From Candidatus Peregrinibacteria bacterium RIFOXYB2_FULL_32_7 (GTDB taxonomy: Bacteria > Patescibacteriota > Gracilibacteria > UBA1369 > GWF2-33-10): DNA of 9,469 bases. Below are positions 1 to 5,390 of this stretch, one piece after another. The stretch covers positions 1-9,469 of the forward strand of contig MFXJ01000002.1 in the NCBI GenBank assembly GCA_001787465.1. Direction: 5' to 3'. Position 1 is the stretch's first letter. The number at the start of each line of letters is the position of its first letter. The notes below the pieces were generated by a model. The model was not told the origin of the DNA. It saw nothing but the letters and a program-made list of their open reading frames with translations, and searched no databases. The translations under genes were made by a program, and so were the position numbers.

Positions 1-658
1 AAAATCCCAAATCTTTAAGCTTTTTAAACCCATTATACATTCCAACAAAAGATGAGCCGCTAGTTATAAAACTGAAAGCGCGAATTCCAATTCGCGCCTC
101 CAAATTCGCATTCTCAATCTGCTCATAAATTTCATAAGCTAAACTTTCAAATCCCCTAAGCGACAAATCATCAATCGAAGGTCTCAAATTAGAAATTTTA
201 TATTTAGCAGAAACATAATTAGCCAACCTCATCGCTTTTTTGCTCTCAATGATCAAAGCTTTTGTCTGACTCAAAATCGCTTTTTTCCCTAAATCAGTAT
301 CTGGCGAAATAAAACAAATCAATTTAATTTGCGCCAAATCACAATATCTAGCCGCGCAAATCGCCGCATTCCCAGACGATGAAATTACTAAAATTTTTTC
401 TCCTAAACTTTTATAAACTGAAATCTGATAAGCTAAAGACCGAGTTTTAAAAGATCCCAAGACGTTCAAGTCCTCTCGCTTCAAATATAAATTCTTGATA
501 CCAAACATTTCGCCCAAATCCTCTCTCCTTTCCAATGGACTCATCTCTTGTTCCAAATTAAATTTTTCCTTTACATATTCAGTTCTAAAAAGCTTTTCAT
601 AGCGCCAAATACCAAATGCCCCTTTATCAACAAAATTTGAAAAATTTTCCAATTTCAT
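1..658 (-). CDS. Threonine synthase-like PLP-dependent enzyme (N-terminal part, runs off the window)
   Basis: The reading frame opens at the ATG complementary to 656-658, directly preceded by an in-frame TAA, and runs without a stop to the window edge, giving 219 codons. Visible motifs fit fold-type II PLP enzymes of the threonine synthase/dehydratase group: SPLERRED near residue 40, LYLKREDLN at 58-65, GSFKTR at 68-73 with Lys71 as the likely Schiff-base lysine, SSSGNAA at 93-99 as the cofactor phosphate/substrate loop, and a small-residue loop TSGSSFVGMYNG around 199-210. The family makes threonine from O-phosphohomoserine or deaminates hydroxy-amino acids, in the cytoplasm. Exact substrate cannot be read from this half. 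It diverges from the LysW-like gene; a link between the two is only inferred from adjacency. No Shine-Dalgarno is visible. Confidence 0.8.
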   Translation of the reverse strand, partial: MKLENFSNFVDKGAFGIWRYEKLFRTEYVKEKFNLEQEMSPLERREDLGEMFGIKNLYLKREDLNVLGSFKTRSLAYQISVYKSLGEKILVISSSGNAAICAARYCDLAQIKLICFISPDTDLGKKAILSQTKALIIESKKAMRLANYVSAKYKISNLRPSIDDLSLRGFESLAYEIYEQIENANLEARIGIRAFSFITSGSSFVGMYNGFKKLKDLGF

Positions 659-682
659 TTAAATTAAAAAACAGCTAAAATG

Positions 683-688
683 ATTATA
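683..688 (-). promoter_or_regulatory. Candidate -10 box for the threonine synthase-like gene
   Basis: On the minus strand the sequence reads TATAAT, 24 bases upstream of the ATG. A convincing -35 box is absent: the hexamer 16 bases further upstream reads TTTGTG. The implied 5' leader is short, about 17 bases. The box lies in the 105-bp gap shared with the divergent LysW-like gene. Confidence 0.35.
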
Positions 689-763
689 AAGTAAATTTCA
701 AAAACACAAAACTAACAAATTAATAAAAATACATTAAACTTTGAATTTTCTCTTCTCCATTCT

Positions 764-916
764 ATGCAAATAATCTGCCCTGACTGCGACGTTGAACTGC
801 CTATCCCAGACAACGCCTATCCTGGTCAAATCATTGACTGCCACAATTGCGGTGCTGAGATTCAAATAACTAATCTTGAACCGATTGAATATGAATTAGT
901 TGAAGATGAAAAATAA
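764..916 (+). CDS. LysW-like zinc-ribbon amino-group carrier protein
   Basis: A 50-aa acidic protein starting MQIICPDCDVELPIPD. Two CxxC pairs (Cys5/Cys8 and Cys26/Cys29) form a zinc ribbon. The spacing, the PG turn at 20-21, and the xCGAEI motif after the second pair match LysW, the carrier that protects the amino group of aminoadipate or glutamate in LysW-dependent lysine/arginine synthesis. LysW ends in EDWGE, whose last Glu carries the substrate. Here the tail reads EYELVEDEK, so the attachment residue is not in its usual place. It may be a LysW relative with another role, or a divergent carrier. Base composition is richer in GC than the neighbours. No Shine-Dalgarno is seen before the ATG. 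The stop lies two bases from the stop of the convergent recombinase gene. Confidence 0.7.
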   Translation: MQIICPDCDVELPIPDNAYPGQIIDCHNCGAEIQITNLEPIEYELVEDEK

Positions 917-918
917 TT

Positions 919-1737
919 TTAGAAAGGACTTTTAATCTTTTTAATACTGGTATTGCTGACCTGCGTATAAATTTGAGTAGTTCTTATATTTTGATGTCCT
1001 AAAAGTTCCTGCACATAACGAACATCAGTTCCATTTTCAAGTAAATGCGTAGCAAAACTATGACGCAAAGAATGAAAAGTTGCCTCTTTATTTATATTTG
1101 TTAATTTTAAAGCTTTTTCAAATATTTTTTGAGCTGTTCGAGTAGTTAAATTACCACCACGCTCACTGCCAAAAACATATTCATTTTTGTCTTTTCCAAA
1201 TACAAACTTTTCTATTTCAACTTTTAACTTATCCGGTAAAATTGTAATTCGATCTTTATCACCTTTAGCTCCTTTAATATGAATCAACAAATTTTCAAAA
1301 TCCAAATCTTTTATTTTCAAAGCCACTATTTCAGAAACGCGAAGTCCAGCGCCATAGGAAAGAGCAATCATTAATTTATGTTTTTGATTGCTCAAAACTT
1401 CCAAAATCCTACCTACTTCCTGTCTAGACAAAACAATTGGCAATTTTTTAGAACGTTTTGCAAATTTAATATCAATTTTCTGTGAAGATTTAACGACATC
1501 ACGATAAAAAAACTTTATTGCATTCAAATATAAATTAATAGTTTGAGAAGAAAACGCTTTATCATATTTGAGCAAAAGAAATTTTTTAATTTTATCAACA
1601 TTCACAACAGTTAAATCCACACCTAAAAATTCAAAAAATCCTTTCAAGCACAAAGTATAATTCTTAATCGTCTGCCTACTATAATTTCGAAGTTTAAGTT
1701 CAATAATAGTTTGATTTATACATTCCTGCTGATTCAT
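919..1737 (-). CDS. Tyrosine recombinase, Xer/integron-integrase-like
   Basis: A 272-aa site-specific DNA recombinase. An N-terminal SAM-like core-binding domain (about 1-95; RNYSRQTIKNY at 17-27) is followed by the catalytic domain (about 100-272). The catalytic set is complete: Arg133 in AGLRVSE, Lys158 in GAKGDKDR, His222 and Arg225 in FHSLRHSFATHLL, His248 in LLGH, and nucleophile Tyr257 in QIYTQV. Length and order match XerA/XerC/XerD. The segment LPIVLSRQEV (99-108) and the C-terminal KSPF resemble integron integrases, but the roughly 20-residue IntI 'patch' between the Lys and His-x-x-Arg boxes is absent. It is transcribed away from the repeat-bounded array that begins about 120 bp upstream of its start, the arrangement seen for intI. 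The start is the first ATG (1735-1737); no Shine-Dalgarno is visible. It could instead be a house-keeping Xer protein. Confidence 0.9.
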   Translation of the reverse strand: MNQQECINQTIIELKLRNYSRQTIKNYTLCLKGFFEFLGVDLTVVNVDKIKKFLLLKYDKAFSSQTINLYLNAIKFFYRDVVKSSQKIDIKFAKRSKKLPIVLSRQEVGRILEVLSNQKHKLMIALSYGAGLRVSEIVALKIKDLDFENLLIHIKGAKGDKDRITILPDKLKVEIEKFVFGKDKNEYVFGSERGGNLTTRTAQKIFEKALKLTNINKEATFHSLRHSFATHLLENGTDVRYVQELLGHQNIRTTQIYTQVSNTSIKKIKSPF

Positions 1738-1796
1738 TTGTAAAAATTAAAGATTAATACTAAAATTTAAGCGTTTACAAATTAAAAAAGCCATAT

Positions 1797-1826
1797 TTCA
1801 ATTCGCATAATATGCAAATATATAAT
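1797..1826 (+). promoter_or_regulatory. Candidate plus-strand promoter reading into the repeat-bounded array
   Basis: A perfect TATAAT lies at 1821-1826 with TTCAAT at 1797-1802 as a weak -35, spacer 18 bases. It sits between the recombinase start and the GTTGTAGG junction at 1858, where integrons place their cassette promoter. The spacer also contains an odd-length palindrome, GCATAATATGC (1805-1815). The surrounding DNA is very AT-rich, so chance matches are likely. Confidence 0.35.
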
Positions 1827-1865
1827 ATTAATGAGTAAACACGTCGGATAAAAAGGAGTTGTAGG
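1802..1865 (+). other. Putative attI-like site beside the recombinase gene
   Basis: Between the recombinase start and the first cargo gene lie a TTCGCATA box (1802-1809), shared with the right arm of the 164-bp repeat (3491-3498), and GTTGTAGG (1858-1865), identical to the right end of that repeat (3508-3515). ACGTCGGA (1841-1848) also recurs at the left edge of the second repeat (5174-5181). A six-codon open frame MSKHVG (1831-1851) is followed by AAGGAG (1853-1858), the best Shine-Dalgarno sequence in this part of the window, which ends exactly at the predicted G|TT crossover. The role as recombination site is inferred from position and shared boxes; no symmetric pair of core sites as in a textbook attI is obvious. 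Confidence 0.4.
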
Positions 1866-1907
1866 AAATGTCTGTGAAAAAACTTTTATCTTTTGCCCTT
1901 TTTATTT
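1858..1907 (+). repeat. Left arm of long inverted repeat around the 433-aa gene
   Basis: This segment is an imperfect inverted copy of 3314-3359. Exact blocks are GTTGTAGGA (1858-1866 against TCCTACAAC at 3351-3359) and TTGCCCTTTTTATTT (1893-1907 against 3314-3328), with a partial match between them. It also encodes a 13-codon open frame (1868-1909, MSVKKLLSFALFI) nine bases after an AGGAG, possibly a remnant of a secreted protein's start or chance. Confidence 0.6.
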
Positions 1908-1933
1908 AAAACCTTATTCTAAAAACTTCTTAA

Positions 1934-3235
1934 TTATAATTTTTGTGCTTGAGTAACTATCCTAGGATCTTTAGAGGTAGATACTTCAGTTTCACTTAAA
2001 CCAGCTAAACTTTCTAATTCTCGATCTAACTGGTCAGGCACATCTACAAGAATCTTAAATTCATCCAATACTTTTTGGAAACTTTCAAAGTTGTCAAAAT
2101 CTGCACTGGTCTTTTGTTGATTACACCAAGTTTGGAATAAAGGTAATCTATCCTCAGTTTCCATTACAAAATCTCTAAATTGTATTAATGCCTCAACATT
2201 TTGAGAATTAACACATTTTGAATAAATATCATTAACTATTTCTCTTATAATTAAAATTTGTAACTTCCCAAAAGGAGTTTTCTCTAGCTCAGCAATTTTA
2301 GCAGCAACTTTTTTATACATTTTGTTGTACTTTTTGACACTATTCTTCCTACTTTCAGTAACCGCTTTTAAATTGGGATTATATAAATAAAGCATAAACA
2401 GACCAATCATCATTGGATAAATAGAATTCGTAAATACTTCTTCATTTAGATCATGAATACCAAATATCATGCCAGCCATACCACCACCCATTAATAAGAA
2501 ATGGATATAATGTCTAATGGTAGCTATTTTATAAGAACCAATATTATCTAAAGCGGTTAATCCCATATAGTCGTCAAGATTTGGTAAATGACCAAAAACA
2601 GCTTTTTCAAGTAAAAACGTTGATACTCCTCTCAAATTTGATTCTTTAATACCCAAAATTGTACTAATTAATTTAAGTCTAGTATCAGTAACTTGCGAGG
2701 ATATACTTTTAGCATTAATTTCATTAGGATAATGAGTTTCAACCAAGCCTTGCCTTAGTTCCTTAATAGAATCAGATACTGCATCTGCGTCTTCAACTGT
2801 AGGAGAGGATAAGGTGGCTAAAAATTGTGAAATATCACTATATCTTATTTCTGGATTAATTTTTGCCAATACTCTATCAAGTTCCAAAATACTTTTATCT
2901 CTATTTGCTTCTTTATATCTTATAACCATTCCTCTTATTTCAAAATATTTCTTTAATCTCGCAGCATTAATTGCAATTCCTACAAAATTATCAGCTACAT
3001 CATTCATTCCATGTCTCGGTATATGAGCTTTATCAGCACCAAGTAACATAAGTTCACTTGTATGTAATTCTGGTAAAAAAGTTAAATCACCTCCTTCTTT
3101 GAATCTATCTAATGAAACTAAAGATTCGTTATTCCAAATTTTAACAAAATCATCAATTTCAATCATCACTCCACCAATAGAAACAAAATTACCTCCTCTA
3201 AATGCACTTTCTAGAATTTTGTCATCAATACCCAT
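1934..3235 (-). CDS. Hypothetical membrane protein, 433 aa, lying opposite to the array direction
   Basis: I do not recognise this family. The 433-residue protein has a soluble N-terminal part (about 1-240), two adjacent hydrophobic segments (about 243-263, LLMGGGMAGMIFGI, and about 270-288, IYPMMIGLFMLYLY) forming a likely membrane hairpin, a Lys/Glu-rich probable coiled coil (about 293-320), and a mostly helical C-terminal domain (about 325-433) ending in a polar tail. There is no signal peptide at the N-terminus. The start is the ATG at 3233-3235 in AT-rich DNA without a Shine-Dalgarno. It is the only gene between the recombinase and the first 164-bp repeat, is flanked by an inverted repeat of about 50 bases, and points toward the recombinase. 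A role in defence or envelope function would be a guess. Confidence 0.75.
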   Translation of the reverse strand: MGIDDKILESAFRGGNFVSIGGVMIEIDDFVKIWNNESLVSLDRFKEGGDLTFLPELHTSELMLLGADKAHIPRHGMNDVADNFVGIAINAARLKKYFEIRGMVIRYKEANRDKSILELDRVLAKINPEIRYSDISQFLATLSSPTVEDADAVSDSIKELRQGLVETHYPNEINAKSISSQVTDTRLKLISTILGIKESNLRGVSTFLLEKAVFGHLPNLDDYMGLTALDNIGSYKIATIRHYIHFLLMGGGMAGMIFGIHDLNEEVFTNSIYPMMIGLFMLYLYNPNLKAVTESRKNSVKKYNKMYKKVAAKIAELEKTPFGKLQILIIREIVNDIYSKCVNSQNVEALIQFRDFVMETEDRLPLFQTWCNQQKTSADFDNFESFQKVLDEFKILVDVPDQLDRELESLAGLSETEVSTSKDPRIVTQAQKL

Positions 3236-3259
3236 TATCTAATATAATTAATTCAAAAT

Positions 3260-3291
3260 ATTATATCATATTGTTTAAGGTTAATATACAA
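3260..3291 (-). promoter_or_regulatory. Weak candidate promoter for the 433-aa gene
   Basis: On the minus strand TATAAT (complement of 3260-3265) lies 24 bases upstream of the ATG. TTGTAT (complement of 3286-3291) is a possible -35, but the spacing is 20 bases; the overlapping TATGAT (3265-3270) would give 15. Neither is ideal. A promoter inside the segment would make expression independent of array position. Confidence 0.3.
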
Positions 3292-3313
3292 AAAGTTGGA
3301 TTCTTATGATGAG

Positions 3314-3359
3314 AAATAAAAAGGGCAAGAAACTTTAAACTACAGGCACATCCTACAAC
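3314..3359 (+). repeat. Right arm of long inverted repeat around the 433-aa gene
   Basis: Inverted counterpart of 1858-1907, with a 15-base exact block (3314-3328) and a 9-base exact block (3351-3359). Its last eight bases, CCTACAAC, are also the first eight bases of the 164-bp repeat that follows. Confidence 0.6.
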
Positions 3360-3515
3360 ACTGTATATGCGGTTCGCTTTCTAAACTCAAAGCCAGCATA
3401 AAATCAGCCAATTCAAATTTTCAGCAAAATCTAAAATCTCATCAGCTCTCCCAACTAGACAAAGGTTAGTATATTATAGGAATTGTCTAGTTCGCATATA
3501 CAGAAACGTTGTAGG
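3352..3515 (+). repeat. 164-bp palindromic repeat, copy 1 (attC-like)
   Basis: The ends are inverted: CCTACAAC (3352-3359) pairs perfectly with GTTGTAGG (3508-3515), and CTGTATATGCG (3361-3371) pairs perfectly with CGCATATACAG (3493-3503). Unpaired bases between the two stems are A on the left and AAAC on the right. Inside, AACTAGACAA (3453-3462) and TTGTCTAGTT (3483-3492) form a 10-bp hairpin with a 20-base loop. The order of an AAC-ending box, spacer, second stem, variable centre, second stem and GTT box is that of integron attC sites, though attC sites are usually 57-141 bp and the boxes deviate from RYYYAAC/GTTRRRY. Copy 2 is about 94% identical by eye. Alternative: a miniature inverted-repeat element. 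Confidence 0.75.
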
Positions 3516-3539
3516 TCATAAGAGTTCACTAAAATAAAA

Positions 3540-4127
3540 ATGCCCAAAAGAATAAAAAATACTATAGAAAGGCTGGAAGAATTAAAAGATGCAATTCTCC
3601 TACTTAAAGATGCTCTAGATAAAATTAATCAAAATGAAAGAGCTTACTACAAAGTCCTCTCTGGTCAATTACGTGCTCTACTATCTGATACTTCTGAGAA
3701 CATACCTTTGCTTATTAATTTAGCTGATACGTTAGGAGTAAATTTAATTTGTTATAGCGTAAGAAGCAATGAAGAAGAAATGACTTTAGGTCTTCCACAG
3801 CCAACTTTGAGATTAAATAGACGGATAATTGATATAAATCCATTCCAGCCAACAGGATTCTTCCAATATAATTTAAAAGATTGGTTACAAAAAACATTTA
3901 CTATTATTAATAATCAACCTTTAAAAGTAATTGATATCATCAGGACACATTCAGATAAAAAAGGAGGAGCACATTACGATTTGTCGATACCAGAATCAAA
4001 AGTTTTTCTTGAAACGATTCAATATAAATCAGATTCTAACATTATAGATGAAATCGAAAAATACTTAATTCAAATCGCTCAAGTCACTATTCATTTTGGG
4101 TATTTAATAATAAACATGAACAAATGA
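3540..4127 (+). CDS. Hypothetical protein, 195 aa, with SDKKGGAH motif
   Basis: Family not recognised. The N-terminal 50 residues look like an amphipathic helical pair (RLEELKDAILLLKDALDKI, then AYYKVLSGQLRALLSD). The middle is mixed (about 55-125). Arg135 begins RTHSDKKGGAH (135-145), followed by YDLS; a similar GGAH signature occurs in small uncharacterised bacterial proteins as I recall, but I cannot assign a function. The C-terminal helix (170-193) is amphipathic to hydrophobic. There is no signal peptide. It starts 25 bases after the first 164-bp repeat, in array direction, with no Shine-Dalgarno (aaaataaaaATG). Ten bases after its stop lies CCTACAAC (4138-4145), the same box that opens the first 164-bp repeat, which fits a cassette layout. 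Confidence 0.75.
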   Translation: MPKRIKNTIERLEELKDAILLLKDALDKINQNERAYYKVLSGQLRALLSDTSENIPLLINLADTLGVNLICYSVRSNEEEMTLGLPQPTLRLNRRIIDINPFQPTGFFQYNLKDWLQKTFTIINNQPLKVIDIIRTHSDKKGGAHYDLSIPESKVFLETIQYKSDSNIIDEIEKYLIQIAQVTIHFGYLIINMNK

Positions 4128-4137
4128 ATTTGTACAA

Positions 4138-4145
4138 CCTACAAC
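4138..4145 (+). repeat. Isolated CCTACAAC box after the 195-aa gene
   Basis: Identical to the left-end box of the first 164-bp repeat and complementary to the TTGTAGG at 3509-3515 that would start this cassette. Pairing with the segment start extends one base further (GTTGTAGGT against ACCTACAAC). No matching right half was found downstream, so this is at most a decayed site. Confidence 0.3.
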
Positions 4146-4191
4146 GCAAACTATCTAATTCACTCACTAAAAATTCTTAAATTAAATTAAT

Positions 4192-4359
4192 ATGAACGGA
4201 ATAGAATCTTTACTACTAATAATTTTGGGACTTATATCGGCCTTAACATCACTTTTGATGGGATCACATAATCTACATAATCTGGCGTGGCTTCTTGATA
4301 TTTATGGGGTTATAGCTTTTACAGTTGGGAATATAATGTTTTTTATATGGCTATTTTAG
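4192..4359 (+). CDS. Small membrane peptide, 55 aa
   Basis: ATG at 4192 to TAG at 4357-4359 encodes MNGIESLLLI... with two hydrophobic segments (about residues 5-23, LLLIILGLISALTSLL, and 35-55, LLDIYGVIAFTVGNIMFFIWLF), joined by a short polar loop GSHNLHN. It would be a two-span inner-membrane peptide. It sits 64 bases after the 195-aa gene, same strand. No Shine-Dalgarno is seen (attaaattaATG). The frame is hydrophobic throughout and ends cleanly, which favours a real gene, but at this length in AT-rich DNA chance cannot be excluded. Small two-span membrane proteins can act as toxins or complex subunits; nothing here decides that. Confidence 0.5.
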   Translation: MNGIESLLLIILGLISALTSLLMGSHNLHNLAWLLDIYGVIAFTVGNIMFFIWLF

Positions 4360-4439
4360 TATAAATAGAAAAGTATATCACTGCCAAACTACAGATAAGT
4401 CTAAAACATTATATAATACATATTAAAACAGTAAAACAA

Positions 4440-4473
4440 TTCCCGCGTTTAAAAAGGTGCAAAACAAAATTTT
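4440..4473 (+). repeat. Left terminal inverted repeat around the HEPN-like gene
   Basis: TTCCCGCGTTT (4440-4450) and AAAACAAAATTTT (4461-4473) are exact inverted copies of 5140-5150 and 5114-5126; the 10 bases between them are unlike. With the right arm it encloses a 711-bp segment carrying one gene. The GC-rich CCCGCG core stands out from the surrounding AT-rich DNA. Confidence 0.7.
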
Positions 4474-4487
4474 TCTCTTTATATTAT

Positions 4488-4508
4488 GAGGGGGGGAATA
4501 AGCTATTT
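4488..4508 (+). promoter_or_regulatory. G-tract leader element, copy 1
   Basis: GAGGGGGGGAATAAGCTATTT lies 13 bases upstream of the HEPN-like ATG. A near copy with five rather than seven Gs in the tract (5956-5974) lies upstream of the Bro-N gene. The run ends too far from the ATG to be an ordinary Shine-Dalgarno, and TATTATAAAATATA follows. It could be a regulatory site, part of the untranslated leader, or an internal end of the mobile segment; the function is unknown. Confidence 0.4.
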
Positions 4509-4521
4509 ATTATAAAATATA

Positions 4522-5082
4522 ATGATATCAGGACTTCAAATAGCATCACTATTACGTTTAGCTAAAGAACAATTGGCTTATTGTAAAACAATTATTAATT
4601 ATCCAAAAACACAAAAGAAAAATAAATACAATTATTCTTCAGATATTGATCGTTTTTATAATAATGTTGCTTGTGTATTTTTTAATGACAGTATATTAAT
4701 AATTTCTTCTTTATTAGATGATAAAGATAAAAGAGTAATTAGTTTTAAAAATTTTACGGATTTTTTCAATAAAAAAGAAATTAAAATTAATATATTAATA
4801 AATCAGTTTAATAGCAGTAAACTAAAAGAAGTAAGAGACCAAATCATTGCTCATCAAGATATAAATAATATAAACAATCAACTTCCTTATAGAAACAGAC
4901 AAGGGGTAATAAATCCATTATTATTAGAAATCGTAGAAAATTTCTTAGATAAAGCTATTAAAGAATTTAAAGAATATGCTTCAGAGTGTTCAAATCCTTA
5001 TAGTGAATATTATTTTTCCGCTACTGAAGCAAAAAAAGAAATAAATGCTATATTAGAAAAAGCAAAACCAATTTTAACTTAA
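4522..5082 (+). CDS. HEPN-motif protein, possible abortive-infection (AbiU2-like) RNase
   Basis: A 186-aa, mostly helical protein. Residues 105-111 read RDQIIAH, an R-x5-H motif followed by QD, which is the catalytic signature of HEPN ribonucleases and is close to the RDKLIAHRD seen in AbiU2-type proteins as I recall them. The Arg105-His111 pair would be the RNase active site at a dimer interface. Helices before it (2-25, 40-66) and after it (130-155, 166-183) suit an all-alpha HEPN fold. Such proteins often act in phage defence or as toxins by cutting RNA. There is no partner antitoxin beside it. The coding sequence is strikingly AT-rich, with long AAA/TTA runs, compared with the Bro-N gene downstream. 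The whole gene lies inside a terminal inverted repeat (4440-5150). The motif assignment is visible; the function is inferred. Confidence 0.65.
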   Translation: MISGLQIASLLRLAKEQLAYCKTIINYPKTQKKNKYNYSSDIDRFYNNVACVFFNDSILIISSLLDDKDKRVISFKNFTDFFNKKEIKINILINQFNSSKLKEVRDQIIAHQDINNINNQLPYRNRQGVINPLLLEIVENFLDKAIKEFKEYASECSNPYSEYYFSATEAKKEINAILEKAKPILT

Positions 5083-5113
5083 AAATGTTATTAAGGACAC
5101 TCTGAATAATTAT

Positions 5114-5150
5114 AAAATTTTGTTTTACGGAAATTAGAAAAACGCGGGAA
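5114..5150 (+). repeat. Right terminal inverted repeat around the HEPN-like gene
   Basis: Inverted partner of 4440-4473: AAAATTTTGTTTT (5114-5126) and AAACGCGGGAA (5140-5150), with a 13-base non-matching spacer. The spacer holds GGAAATTAGAA (5129-5139), which recurs at 6011-6021 upstream of the Bro-N gene. It could also act as a transcript-end structure, but the arms are about 640 bases apart. Confidence 0.65.
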
Positions 5151-5177
5151 AGAAAAACTTAAACTTAAAATGTACGT

Positions 5178-5340
5178 CGGACAACACTGTATATGCGGTT
5201 CGCTTTCTCAAACTCAAAGCCAGCATAAAATCAGCCTATTCAAGATTCAGCAAAATCTAAAATTCATCAACTCTCCCAACTAGACAAAGGTTAGTATATT
5301 ATAGGAATTGTCTAGTTCGCATGTACAGAAACATTGTAAG
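5178..5340 (+). repeat. 164-bp palindromic repeat, copy 2 (attC-like)
   Basis: From ACAAC (5181-5185) onward it aligns with copy 1 with about ten differences, including three single-base indels, so it is not protein-coding. The stem CTGTATATGCG (5187-5197) pairs with CGCATGTACAG (5318-5328) with one A-to-G change that keeps a G-T wobble. The inner hairpin AACTAGACAA (5278-5287) / TTGTCTAGTT (5308-5317) is unchanged. The outer box has drifted: CGGACAAC on the left and ATTGTAAG (5333-5340) on the right share only the central ACAA/TTGT pairing. In integrons the two R boxes of an inserted attC come from different cassettes, so such drift is expected. Copies are direct repeats about 1.8 kb apart. 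Confidence 0.75.
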
Positions 5341-5390
5341 AAATAAAATAAACCTTTATATTCTTTATTGTTAAAATTTAACTTATAAAA

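Noticed and set aside
2814..3026. Plus-strand open frame inside the 433-aa gene
   Set aside because: It is a shadow in the opposite strand of a longer, more protein-like frame, and shows no motif of its own.
3470..3484. Half-match to a dif site in the loop of the 164-bp repeat
   Set aside because: The reverse strand resembles the left arm and centre of the B. subtilis dif site as I recall it, but the second recombinase arm is missing and the stretch is AT-rich, so chance is likely.
3352..5340. CRISPR array or simple tandem repeat
   Set aside because: There are only two long copies, 1.8 kb apart, with genes between them and no short regular spacers.
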